From Chryseobacterium sp. R2A-55 (GTDB lineage Bacteria > Bacteroidota > Bacteroidia > Flavobacteriales > Weeksellaceae): a stretch of 64,000 nt of DNA. Position 1 is the first letter of the stretch. Every line of letters starts with the position of its first letter. Position numbers and translations under genes: made by a program. The notes beneath the pieces were generated by a model. The model worked only from the letters and a program-made list of their open reading frames with translations, was not told the DNA's origin and searched no databases. Of this stretch, positions 16,011 to 24,010 are shown piece after piece. Where the stretch lies: positions 124,001-188,000 of the forward strand of contig NZ_JACBFP010000004.1 of the NCBI RefSeq assembly GCF_021401085.1. Direction: 5' to 3'.

Positions 16011-18938
16011 ATGCAAGGAAAAGGACTTATTACGCTGGTTGCGGTTGTTTTGGGACTGATCTGTCTTAATGAATTATTACCAACTTGGTACGCAAGTAAA
16101 ATTGAAAATCAAGCTACTCAAATTGCGGGAACTGATCCTGTGAAATACCAGAAAGAGATGGAACGTCTCTCCAAGGATACCCTGAATCTTGGTTTCACAA
16201 AGCTTTACTATTCCAGAGCGAAAGAGCGGGAAATGAAACTTGGTCTCGATTTGAAAGGAGGTATTAATGCGCTTTTGGAAATTAACCAGAGAGATTTGAT
16301 CAACGATTTGACCAACTATTCTACCAATCCAATCTTACTGGAAACTTTGGACCAAACCGACAAAGTGCAAAAAAATTCAACCAAAAGCTATATTGAGAAT
16401 TTCTTCGTTGTTTTTGATGAAGTCAACAAAGCTAAAGGAGCCAACCTGAAACTTGCAGATCCTGAGATTTTTGGGAATACCAATCTTGGCGAAATCAAAT
16501 TCAACTCTACCGATGAGCAGGTTAAAAATATTGTAAGAAGAAAAATTTCGGCTTCCGAGGGATCGGCTTATGAAGTAATCAGAACGCGTATCGACAAAAT
16601 GGGGGTTACCCAGCCAAACGTACAGCGTGTTCCGGGTACCGGTAGAATCTCTGTAGAAATGCCTGGAATTAAAGATGTGGACCGAGTGAAGAAAATGCTT
16701 TCTACATCAGCTAAACTGCAATTCTGGGAAGTGCAGCAACCTCAGGAAATCTTGCCCTACTTTGAGCAACTCAACACAGTTATCGCTGCAAAGGGCGATT
16801 CGATAGGGGTAGCAAAAGGAACCAACCTGATCAACTTGCTGCAGCTGAGTACCTTGAGATCAAACGGAGTAGGGAATATTAAACTTTCCGATACTGCGGC
16901 TGTAAACAAAATATTAAATTCGACAATTGCTAAAAAAATTCGACCGGCAAACGTGAAATATACCCAGTTCATGTGGGGATATAAACCGGATGCAAACGAT
17001 CAAAATAACCTGGTTTTATATGCTATTCGTGGAAATATCAATCAAAAAGCACCGGTTGACGGCGCTGTGGAATCTGCCCGCGTAAACTATGACGAACTGG
17101 GAAGAGTAGTGGTCGATATGCAGATGGATTCCAAAGGTGCAAAAGACTGGAAAACCTTGACAGGGAAGAATGTCAACAAGCCAGTTGCGGTGACTTTGGA
17201 TAACGTGGTTTATACTGCTCCAAACGTTGTTAACGAAATTCCAAATGGCAGAACGCAGATTTCCGGAAACTTCTCTCAGCAGGAAGCGCAGGATTTGGTA
17301 GATGTTTTGGGTGCCGGTAAACTTCCTGCAAGCGCGAAAGTGGTGCAGATGGATGTAGTGGGACCTTCTTTGGGTAAAGCATCCATTGATGCAGGAATGC
17401 TTTCATTCTTTATTGCGTTTATCGTATTGCTTTCTTACATTATTTTCTATTATGGGGGAGCCGGAATTTATGCGGTGATTGCAATGGTGATCAACCTTTT
17501 CTATATCTTCGGAATTATGGACTCGGTGGATGCAACGCTCACGCTTCCGGGTATCGCGGGTATAGTACTTTCCATGGCGATGGCGGTAGATACAAACGTA
17601 ATCATTTATGAACGCACGAAGGAGGAACTCTTCGCAGGTAAACATATTCTAGAAGCCTACAAAGACGGTTTCAAACACGCGCTTTCTGCGATTATTGATG
17701 GTCACTCCACCACGATTTTGACGGCAATTGTTCTTTATGTTTTCGGAACTGGTCCAATTAAAGGTTTTGCGGTAACTTTGATTATCGGTATCCTGATGAC
17801 CTTCTTTACTTCAGTATTGTTATCAAGGGTGATGATTTTCCAAAGATTGAATAAAGGAAAACACCTTTCAGTGTGGACTCCGCCAACAAAAAACCTTTTC
17901 AGATATACTTGGATCGACTTCATCGGTAAAAGAAAATTTGCGTACATGATTTCATTGTTTCTTACTGTGGCCAGTTTAATTTCAATTGCTGTAAACGGAT
18001 TCAAATACGGAATCGACTTCACCGGTGGTAGAAACTATGTCGTGAAATTTGACAAACCGGTCGATGTAGATAAAGTAGAAAACGGATTAATCAAGCTTTT
18101 CGCAACAGAAGACGGTAAAAACTCTGCGGTAGAAGCTAAAACAATCGGTACAGGAAATCAGCTGAAAATCTCAACCGATTATCTGATTGACGATGAATCT
18201 CTGAAAGCTGACCAAACTATTGAAGAGAAACTGTTCCAAGGATTAAAACAATACCTTCCTGCAAATATGACTTTGCAAGAATTTAAACAGGCAGATAAAG
18301 ACCATGCAGGAATTATTTCCTCTGCGAAAGTGGGACCAACCGTTGCAGACGATATTAAGACCCACGGTACATTGGCGGTAATTGCAGCGCTCGGAGGAAT
18401 TTTCATCTATATCTTGTTCCGATTCAGCAAATGGCAGTTCTCATTGGGTGCGGTTGCTGGACTTTTCCACGATGCTGTGATTATTTTAGGAACGTATTCC
18501 CTGCTTCATAAATATATGCCGTTTAACATGGAAATTAATCAGGATTTCATTGCGGCGATTCTTACGGTGCTCGGTTACTCCATTAATGACACGGTAATCG
18601 TGTTCGACAGGATTAGGGAATATCTGCGCGAGAAGAAAGCACTTACCCTGGCCGGACTTTTCGACGACTCTATTTCAAGCACATTAGGTAGAACATTTAA
18701 TACCTCTTTCACCACGATTTTGGTAATTTTGGCCATCTTCATTTTTGGTGGTGATAATTTGCGAGGATTCATGTTTGCACTGTTAATCGGTATTGGGTTT
18801 GGTACGTATTCCTCCATTTTTATTTCATCGGCAATAGCTTATGACTGCCTGAAGGAAAAAGGAAAAGAAGATCACGTTCATGTTAAAGGAAGAACTACCA
18901 CCGACCGTGAAACTACCGACAAAAAGAAAAAAGCATAA
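16011..18938 (+). CDS. secDF: fused protein-export membrane protein SecDF
   Basis: 975 residues. SecD and SecF are fused into one chain, as is usual in Bacteroidota. The SecD half (about 1-620) has the N-terminal helix, the D-x-KGG motif LGLDLKGGINALLEI and the proton-path block AVDTNVIIYERTKEEL. The SecF half (about 640-975) has YGIDFTGGRNYVVKF and LGYSINDTVIVFDRIREYL. It uses the proton gradient to pull Sec substrates across the inner membrane, and many window genes encode such substrates. Monocistronic, with a terminator after it. Confidence 0.97.
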   Translation: MQGKGLITLVAVVLGLICLNELLPTWYASKIENQATQIAGTDPVKYQKEMERLSKDTLNLGFTKLYYSRAKEREMKLGLDLKGGINALLEINQRDLINDLTNYSTNPILLETLDQTDKVQKNSTKSYIENFFVVFDEVNKAKGANLKLADPEIFGNTNLGEIKFNSTDEQVKNIVRRKISASEGSAYEVIRTRIDKMGVTQPNVQRVPGTGRISVEMPGIKDVDRVKKMLSTSAKLQFWEVQQPQEILPYFEQLNTVIAAKGDSIGVAKGTNLINLLQLSTLRSNGVGNIKLSDTAAVNKILNSTIAKKIRPANVKYTQFMWGYKPDANDQNNLVLYAIRGNINQKAPVDGAVESARVNYDELGRVVVDMQMDSKGAKDWKTLTGKNVNKPVAVTLDNVVYTAPNVVNEIPNGRTQISGNFSQQEAQDLVDVLGAGKLPASAKVVQMDVVGPSLGKASIDAGMLSFFIAFIVLLSYIIFYYGGAGIYAVIAMVINLFYIFGIMDSVDATLTLPGIAGIVLSMAMAVDTNVIIYERTKEELFAGKHILEAYKDGFKHALSAIIDGHSTTILTAIVLYVFGTGPIKGFAVTLIIGILMTFFTSVLLSRVMIFQRLNKGKHLSVWTPPTKNLFRYTWIDFIGKRKFAYMISLFLTVASLISIAVNGFKYGIDFTGGRNYVVKFDKPVDVDKVENGLIKLFATEDGKNSAVEAKTIGTGNQLKISTDYLIDDESLKADQTIEEKLFQGLKQYLPANMTLQEFKQADKDHAGIISSAKVGPTVADDIKTHGTLAVIAALGGIFIYILFRFSKWQFSLGAVAGLFHDAVIILGTYSLLHKYMPFNMEINQDFIAAILTVLGYSINDTVIVFDRIREYLREKKALTLAGLFDDSISSTLGRTFNTSFTTILVILAIFIFGGDNLRGFMFALLIGIGFGTYSSIFISSAIAYDCLKEKGKEDHVHVKGRTTTDRETTDKKKKA

Positions 18939-18958
18939 TTTTCTATTACAATTTAAAA

Positions 18959-18985
18959 TGTCCCTTATTTGAGGGATATTTTTTT
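18959..18985 (+). terminator. intrinsic terminator after secDF
   Basis: Short GTCCCT/AGGGAT stem (one G-T pair) followed by a T-rich run, 20 bases after the secDF stop. Confidence 0.75.
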
Positions 18986-19037
18986 GCTTAAATTTTTCTA
19001 ATTTTAACTTTCCTGAAAATCGATCTCTGCAACCGCA

Positions 19038-20261
19038 ATGAAAAAAAACCAAAAGTCAGCAGCTATAGGATTCATTTTTATTACCTTACTGATTGATATT
19101 ACAGGGTGGGGTATTGTGATTCCCGTGGTTCCGACTCTAATCCGTGAGCTCATTCATAATCCGGACTTGAGCGTTGCATCGCAGTATGGTGGTTGGCTGA
19201 GTTTTGTCTATGCCGGAATGCAGTTCATCTTTGCCTCTGTTTTAGGTGGTTTAAGCGATAAATACGGAAGAAGGCCGATTATTTTATTTTCACTCTTGGG
19301 TTTTTCCATCAATTTTTTCATCCAGGCTATAGCTCCGACCATTTTCTGGCTTTTCGTAGGAAGGATTTTTTCCGGGGTTACAGGAGCGAGTATCACTACA
19401 GCAAGTGCCTATATCGCAGACATTTCAACGGATGAGGACCGCGCCAAAAATTTTGGGATGATTGGTGCCGCATTCGGTTTGGGTTTCATTATCGGACCGG
19501 TTATTGGTGGGGTTTTGGGATATTACGGAGCCAGAATTCCATTCTATGCAGCTTCTGCTTTATGTTTGGTTAATTTTCTTTATGGATTGTTTATCTTGCC
19601 GGAAAGTTTAGACAAAGAGCATCGTCGTCCATTCGATTGGAAACGTGCCAATCCTGTCGGATCTTTGCTTCGGCTAAAAAGGTATCCCCAGATTTTGGGT
19701 TTGATTGCCGCACTGGTTTTCGTATATGTCGCAGGTCATGCAGTTCAGACCAACTGGACTTTTTTCACCATGTACAAATTTAATTGGACAGAGAGGTTGG
19801 TCGGGATTTCACTCGGTGTTTCAGGTTTCATGGCAGCATTGGTTCAAGGATATTTAATAAGGTTAATTCAACCAAAAATCGGTGACGAAAGAAGTATTTT
19901 TTATGGATTGACATTATATGCCATCGGAATGGTTTTATTTGCTTTTGCAAGCCAAAGTTGGATGATGTTTGCATTTCTGATACCGTATGGATTGGGTGGA
20001 ATTGCCGGTCCGGCTTTGCAGTCCGTGATCTCATCTGAGGTTCCAAAAAATGAACAGGGAGAGTTACAGGGTGCATTGGCTAGTTTGATCAGTCTGACTG
20101 CCATTGTAGGTCCGCCCCTGATGACTAATACGTTCTTTTATTTTACCCATGATGATGCACCGTTTAAATTTGCAGGTGCGCCGTTTTTTCTTGGTTTTCT
20201 GCTGATGACGATTAGTGCAGTGATTGTGTATTTTGTCTTTAAAAATAAAGGCCATTACTAG
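19038..20261 (+). CDS. MFS transporter, TetA-like (drug:H+ antiporter type)
   Basis: 407 residues, 12 predicted helices. MFS motif A between helices 2 and 3 reads [15 protein letters not shown], and the first helix reads [19 protein letters not shown], close to the TCR/Tet family. It likely exports a drug or metabolite by proton antiport. No adjacent tetR-type repressor or mobile-element gene is seen, so it looks like a chromosomal transporter rather than an acquired resistance determinant; resistance to tetracycline should not be assumed. Confidence 0.88.
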   Translation: MKKNQKSAAIGFIFITLLIDITGWGIVIPVVPTLIRELIHNPDLSVASQYGGWLSFVYAGMQFIFASVLGGLSDKYGRRPIILFSLLGFSINFFIQAIAPTIFWLFVGRIFSGVTGASITTASAYIADISTDEDRAKNFGMIGAAFGLGFIIGPVIGGVLGYYGARIPFYAASALCLVNFLYGLFILPESLDKEHRRPFDWKRANPVGSLLRLKRYPQILGLIAALVFVYVAGHAVQTNWTFFTMYKFNWTERLVGISLGVSGFMAALVQGYLIRLIQPKIGDERSIFYGLTLYAIGMVLFAFASQSWMMFAFLIPYGLGGIAGPALQSVISSEVPKNEQGELQGALASLISLTAIVGPPLMTNTFFYFTHDDAPFKFAGAPFFLGFLLMTISAVIVYFVFKNKGHY

Positions 20262-20307
20262 CAAAAATATCTGGAATACTTGGTGCGTTCTATTCTATGA
20301 TTAAAAG

Positions 20308-20371
20308 CATTGTAGAGGGATTTTCAGTTTATTTTCGGTAACTTTATTCTTTAAATTTCTTCTCTACAATG
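20308..20371 (+). promoter_or_regulatory. inverted repeat enclosing the start codon of the P-type ATPase gene
   Basis: CATTGTAGAG (20308-20317) is exactly complementary to CTCTACAATG (20362-20371), whose last three bases are the ATG. If transcription begins upstream of 20308 the mRNA could pair over its own start codon, with a 44-base loop. A 10-bp match at this distance can arise by chance. Confidence 0.4.
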
Positions 20372-22864
20372 GATGTTAATATTCCCGAAAATTTAACCGG
20401 ACTCACAGACGGACAGGTTCTGGCTTCAAGAGCAAAATTTGGTGAAAATAAAATGAACGAAACCAAGAAATCAACTTGGTTCTCGCTTCTGTTGGATATT
20501 CTAAAAGAACCGATGCTGATTTTGCTGATCATCATCACTATTATTTATTTAATCGTCGGGAATTACAGTGAAGCCATTTTTATGTTTGTGGCGATCGTCG
20601 CGGTTTCAGGGATTTCTTTTTACCAGGACAACCGCAGCAAAATGGCCCTCGAAGAACTGGAAAAACTCAATGAACCTTTAAGCAAGGTCATCCGGAATTC
20701 TCAAATAATCAAGATTCCCACGCATGAAATTGTGGTGGGAGATTTGGCCATTACAGAAGAAGGTAAAATGGTCAATGCAGACGGGAGAATTCTTCACAGC
20801 AACGATTTCTCCGTCAATGAGGCTCCATTAACCGGGGAAAGTTTTTCCGTTTTTAAGTCAAAAGATTCGGATGACAACCTGGTTTACAGCGGAACTTTGA
20901 CCGTTTCGGGATTAGCGGTCTTTCTGGTTGAGAAAATTGGTAAAGAAACCAAGTTAGGCAAAATAGGGGATTCCTTGCAGAATGTCAAGGACGAAAAATC
21001 ACCGCTTCAGATTCAGATCGAACGGTTTGTAAAAAGTATGGCCATCGTTGGAATAGTTGTTTTTTTGATGGTCTGTGTTTTCAATTATTACCATACCCGT
21101 GATTTTGTGAACAGTCTCTTAAATGGATTAACTCTTGCAATGTCTATTCTTCCCGAAGAAATCCCAGTAGCGTTTACCACTTTTATGGCTTTGGGAGCCT
21201 GGAAACTGATGCGGGAGGGAGTTATCATCAAAAAGAGTGCGATTGTGGAGACTTTGGGAAGCACCACTGTAATTTGTACAGATAAAACCGGTACCATCAC
21301 AGAAAATTCCATGAAGTTGAACTCTGTTTATGATTTCAAAACGGAAAAAAACTATACAGAAGATGAATTCAGTAATCCCGAAATTTCCCAACTGATCAGT
21401 TATGCGATGTGGTCCAGCGAGCCGGTTCCTTTTGACCCGATGGAAAAAACGCTTCATGAAGTATATAATAACTCCCATAAAGAAGACCTTCGAAACCAGT
21501 TCAAAATGTTCCACGAATACTCTTTAAGCGGAGTTCCGCCCATGATGACGCACCTGTTCGAAAATGAAAATGGAGAAAGAATCATTGCGGCAAAAGGTGC
21601 TCCCGAAGCAATTCTGAATGTTTCAAAATTGACCGAATCGGAAAAAGAAATTTTGATAGCCAAAATCAAAGAGTTCGGAAGACAGGGTTATCGCGTTTTG
21701 GGAGTGGGCAAAAGCCATTTTGAAGGAAGCGATTTGCCAAAAATACAGCAGGATTTACCGTTTGAATTTTTGGGCTTTGTTGTATTTTATGATCCGCCGA
21801 AAAAGGGAATCCAGGAAGTTTTCAGACATATCTATAATGCCGGAATCAAGGTAAAAGTCATCACCGGTGACAATGCGGAAACCACCAAAACCATTGCGGA
21901 AAAAGCGGGAATCCATAATGCTTCACTTTCCGTAACCGGTGCCGAAATTGCTCAAATGCAAGATGCCGAACTCCGAATGGCAGCAGAAAAGCAGGCATTG
22001 TTTACCAGAATGTTCCCCGAAGCAAAACTCGCAGTCATCAATGCCTTAAAGAAAAATGGAGAAGTGGTCGCCATGTTGGGAGACGGCGTGAATGACGGTC
22101 CCGCTCTGAAAGCATCCCACATCGGAGTGGCAATGGGTAAAAAAGGAACCGAAATCGCAAAAGCTGCCGCTTCGGTAGTTTTAACCAATGATAACCTGGA
22201 TAACCTGGTCACTGCGATCGCTTCCGGACGAAGGATTTATACCAATATCAAAAAAGCCATTCAATACATTATTTCTATTCATATCCCGATTATTTTAACC
22301 GTTTCGTTACCGCTGTTTTTAGGCTGGATTTATCCTCAGATTTTCACGCCTGTTCATGTGATTTTCCTTGAATTGGTGATGGGTCCCACTTGCTCCATCG
22401 TTTACGAAAACGAGCCGATGGAAAAAAACACCATGTTCAGAAAACCAAGACCGATGACTGAAACATTCCTTAATCTCAAAGAACTGTTGGTAAGTATCCT
22501 GCAAGGTTTGGCGATTACAGCAGGAGTTTTGTTCATCTATCAAATGACGGTGAGAAGTGGAGCAAGCGAGGAATTGACACGTTCCATGGTATTCACCACT
22601 TTGATTTTTTCAAATATTTTGTTGAGTTTCTGCAACCGTTCTTTCTTTTATACCACCTTTGAAACCATGAAAAACAAAAACAATCTATTGATTTATGTGA
22701 CCCTGATTACTTTGGGATTCCTTTCATTAATGATATTTTTAAAACCTGTTTCTCTGTTTTTTAAATTGGAACCATTGGATTTCCTGCAGATGCTCACAGC
22801 ATTTGCGGCCGCGGTCATCTCCGTATTGTGGTTTGATGTCTTCAAACTTTTAAGAAGAATTTAA
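20369..22864 (+). CDS. P-type cation-translocating ATPase (P2/calcium-ATPase-like)
   Basis: 831 residues. Actuator motif TGES at 155-158, phosphorylated aspartate D305 in CTDKTGTITEN, and hinge GDGVND at 571-576 are all intact, so it should be active. The fourth helix carries PEEIP where P2A calcium pumps have PEGL-type sequences, and no N-terminal heavy-metal domain or CPx motif is present, so a soft-metal pump is unlikely. Ca2+ is the best guess but Mn2+ or another cation is possible. A perfect inverted repeat covers the start codon. Confidence 0.9.
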   Translation: MDVNIPENLTGLTDGQVLASRAKFGENKMNETKKSTWFSLLLDILKEPMLILLIIITIIYLIVGNYSEAIFMFVAIVAVSGISFYQDNRSKMALEELEKLNEPLSKVIRNSQIIKIPTHEIVVGDLAITEEGKMVNADGRILHSNDFSVNEAPLTGESFSVFKSKDSDDNLVYSGTLTVSGLAVFLVEKIGKETKLGKIGDSLQNVKDEKSPLQIQIERFVKSMAIVGIVVFLMVCVFNYYHTRDFVNSLLNGLTLAMSILPEEIPVAFTTFMALGAWKLMREGVIIKKSAIVETLGSTTVICTDKTGTITENSMKLNSVYDFKTEKNYTEDEFSNPEISQLISYAMWSSEPVPFDPMEKTLHEVYNNSHKEDLRNQFKMFHEYSLSGVPPMMTHLFENENGERIIAAKGAPEAILNVSKLTESEKEILIAKIKEFGRQGYRVLGVGKSHFEGSDLPKIQQDLPFEFLGFVVFYDPPKKGIQEVFRHIYNAGIKVKVITGDNAETTKTIAEKAGIHNASLSVTGAEIAQMQDAELRMAAEKQALFTRMFPEAKLAVINALKKNGEVVAMLGDGVNDGPALKASHIGVAMGKKGTEIAKAAASVVLTNDNLDNLVTAIASGRRIYTNIKKAIQYIISIHIPIILTVSLPLFLGWIYPQIFTPVHVIFLELVMGPTCSIVYENEPMEKNTMFRKPRPMTETFLNLKELLVSILQGLAITAGVLFIYQMTVRSGASEELTRSMVFTTLIFSNILLSFCNRSFFYTTFETMKNKNNLLIYVTLITLGFLSLMIFLKPVSLFFKLEPLDFLQMLTAFAAAVISVLWFDVFKLLRRI

Positions 22865-22869
22865 GTGCA

Positions 22870-22904
22870 TTTGAAAAACTGTTTGATAAACTTTCGTAAT
22901 TTTG
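22870..22904 (+). promoter_or_regulatory. predicted promoter of tatA-PAP2 unit (TTTG, 23 bp, TAATTTTG)
   Basis: Both Bacteroidota elements are present: TTTG at 22870-22873 and TAATTTTG at 22897-22904. Only 4 bases separate the -7 box from the ATG at 22909, so transcripts may be leaderless. Confidence 0.55.
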
Positions 22905-22908
22905 CCTT

Positions 22909-23229
22909 ATGGAACTAAGTATAGGTGAAATGCTTTTGATTGCCGTGGCAATCGTTGTTTTATTCGGTCCCGACAAATTGCCGCAAATCGCAAGAGATTT
23001 GGGCGCGGGTGTACGAAAGATGCGCGGTGCGATGGAAGACGTGAAAACCGAAATCCTGAAAGAGACCGATAATCCCGTTTCCGAAATCAAGCGGGAAATC
23101 GACAGAGTTAAGCAGGCCGCAAAAGACTACAATCCAATGAGCGAGCTGGACAAAGAAGCGGCAAAACCTGCAGAACCAAAAGAAAACCTTGCCGAAAACG
23201 ACCAACACGAAGGACCGGTAAGCAGATAG
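22909..23229 (+). CDS. tatA: Sec-independent (twin-arginine) translocase TatA/TatB-type protein
   Basis: 106 residues. One N-terminal membrane helix ends in the LFGPDKLPQIARDLG hinge, followed by an amphipathic helix and a long charged acidic tail, the TatA/TatB layout. A glutamate at position 7 in the helix resembles TatB, so it could serve either role. It would help move folded proteins across the inner membrane with TatC, which is not in this window. It is 1 base from the PAP2 gene, hence one operon. Confidence 0.88.
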   Translation: MELSIGEMLLIAVAIVVLFGPDKLPQIARDLGAGVRKMRGAMEDVKTEILKETDNPVSEIKREIDRVKQAAKDYNPMSELDKEAAKPAEPKENLAENDQHEGPVSR

Positions 23230-23230
23230 A

Positions 23231-23809
23231 ATGAACGAAATCATCCAAGAAGACAGAGACGCATTTCTGTTTCTCAACAATTTGGGGAGCGAACCTTTTG
23301 ACCGTTTTTGGATCATGGTTTCGGGAATCTGGATTTGGGTTCCACTTTATATTATTTTCCTATATCTGCTTTACAAAAATTACAAACTCCGAAATTTAGT
23401 TTTCATTTTGATTTTCATCGCAATCGGGGTTACGGTCTCCGACCAGCTTGCCGGAATCTTTAAATCCGGAATTGGCAGATTAAGACCTTGTCATGATCCA
23501 AGTTTAAACCATTTGATGCGCACTGTGCAGTGCGGGGGACAGTTCGGGTTTTATTCCAGTCACGCATCCAACACTTTTTTTATCGGTACTTTCATGAGCA
23601 TGTTGTTGTTCAGGAAATATAGATTTCTTCCATACGTCCTTTATTTCTGGGCATTCGTGGTTTCCTACAGCCGGATTTATCTCGGCGTACATTTCCCAAT
23701 GGATATTCTGATGGGAGCCGGAATGGGATTTTTCCTGGGCGGATTTTTCTCTACTTTGGCTTTAAAGGTGATCAAAAAAAAGGAAGTGATTCATAGAGAT
23801 TTTTCCTAG
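23231..23809 (+). CDS. PAP2-family membrane phosphatase
   Basis: 192 residues, a small polytopic membrane protein. The three PAP2 motifs are present: KSGIGRLRP, SSHASNTF and SRIYLGVHFPMD, with the catalytic histidines in the second and third. Members dephosphorylate lipid substrates such as undecaprenyl pyrophosphate or phosphatidylglycerophosphate; the length fits a bacterial UppP-like or PgpB-like enzyme. Co-transcribed with the TatA-like gene. Confidence 0.92.
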   Translation: MNEIIQEDRDAFLFLNNLGSEPFDRFWIMVSGIWIWVPLYIIFLYLLYKNYKLRNLVFILIFIAIGVTVSDQLAGIFKSGIGRLRPCHDPSLNHLMRTVQCGGQFGFYSSHASNTFFIGTFMSMLLFRKYRFLPYVLYFWAFVVSYSRIYLGVHFPMDILMGAGMGFFLGGFFSTLALKVIKKKEVIHRDFS

Positions 23810-23839
23810 TAATTTCACAAAACCTACTGCATTAAATTT

Positions 23840-23955
23840 GGGCGTGCCCCTCGCAAACGCTATTCCTGCGCCTCGGGTCGGGCTTTTCACTGCAATTCCT
23901 CGTTCCATCCCTAAAGCCATCGCCACTGCGGGATTTCCGCTGCAATCCCTCACGC
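23840..23955 (+). repeat. dispersed intergenic repeat element, copy 1
   Basis: GC-richer than its surroundings and non-coding, between the PAP2 gene and polA. It runs from GGGCGTGCCCCTCGC through GGGTCGGGCTTTTCACTGCA to GCTGCAATCCCTCACGC. I recall this pattern as a recurrent intergenic repeat in Flavobacteriia. A degenerate second copy lies at 54952-55097. Confidence 0.6.
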
Positions 23956-23997
23956 AAAACCTCCTTCTTCCAAGTTCAGGTTTCCATCCAAAAACAT

Positions 23998-24005
23998 TAT
24001 CTTTG
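23998..24005 (+). promoter_or_regulatory. predicted -7 box for polA (TATCTTTG)
   Basis: TAnnTTTG match ending 5 bases before the polA ATG, which predicts a leaderless transcript. The -33 element is not evident. Confidence 0.4.
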
Positions 24006-24010
24006 TCCTT

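Noticed and set aside
19038-20261. Tetracycline-resistance gene
   Set aside because: It is a TetA-like MFS protein, but no TetR-type repressor, mobile element or base-composition break is present, so a resistance claim is not supported.
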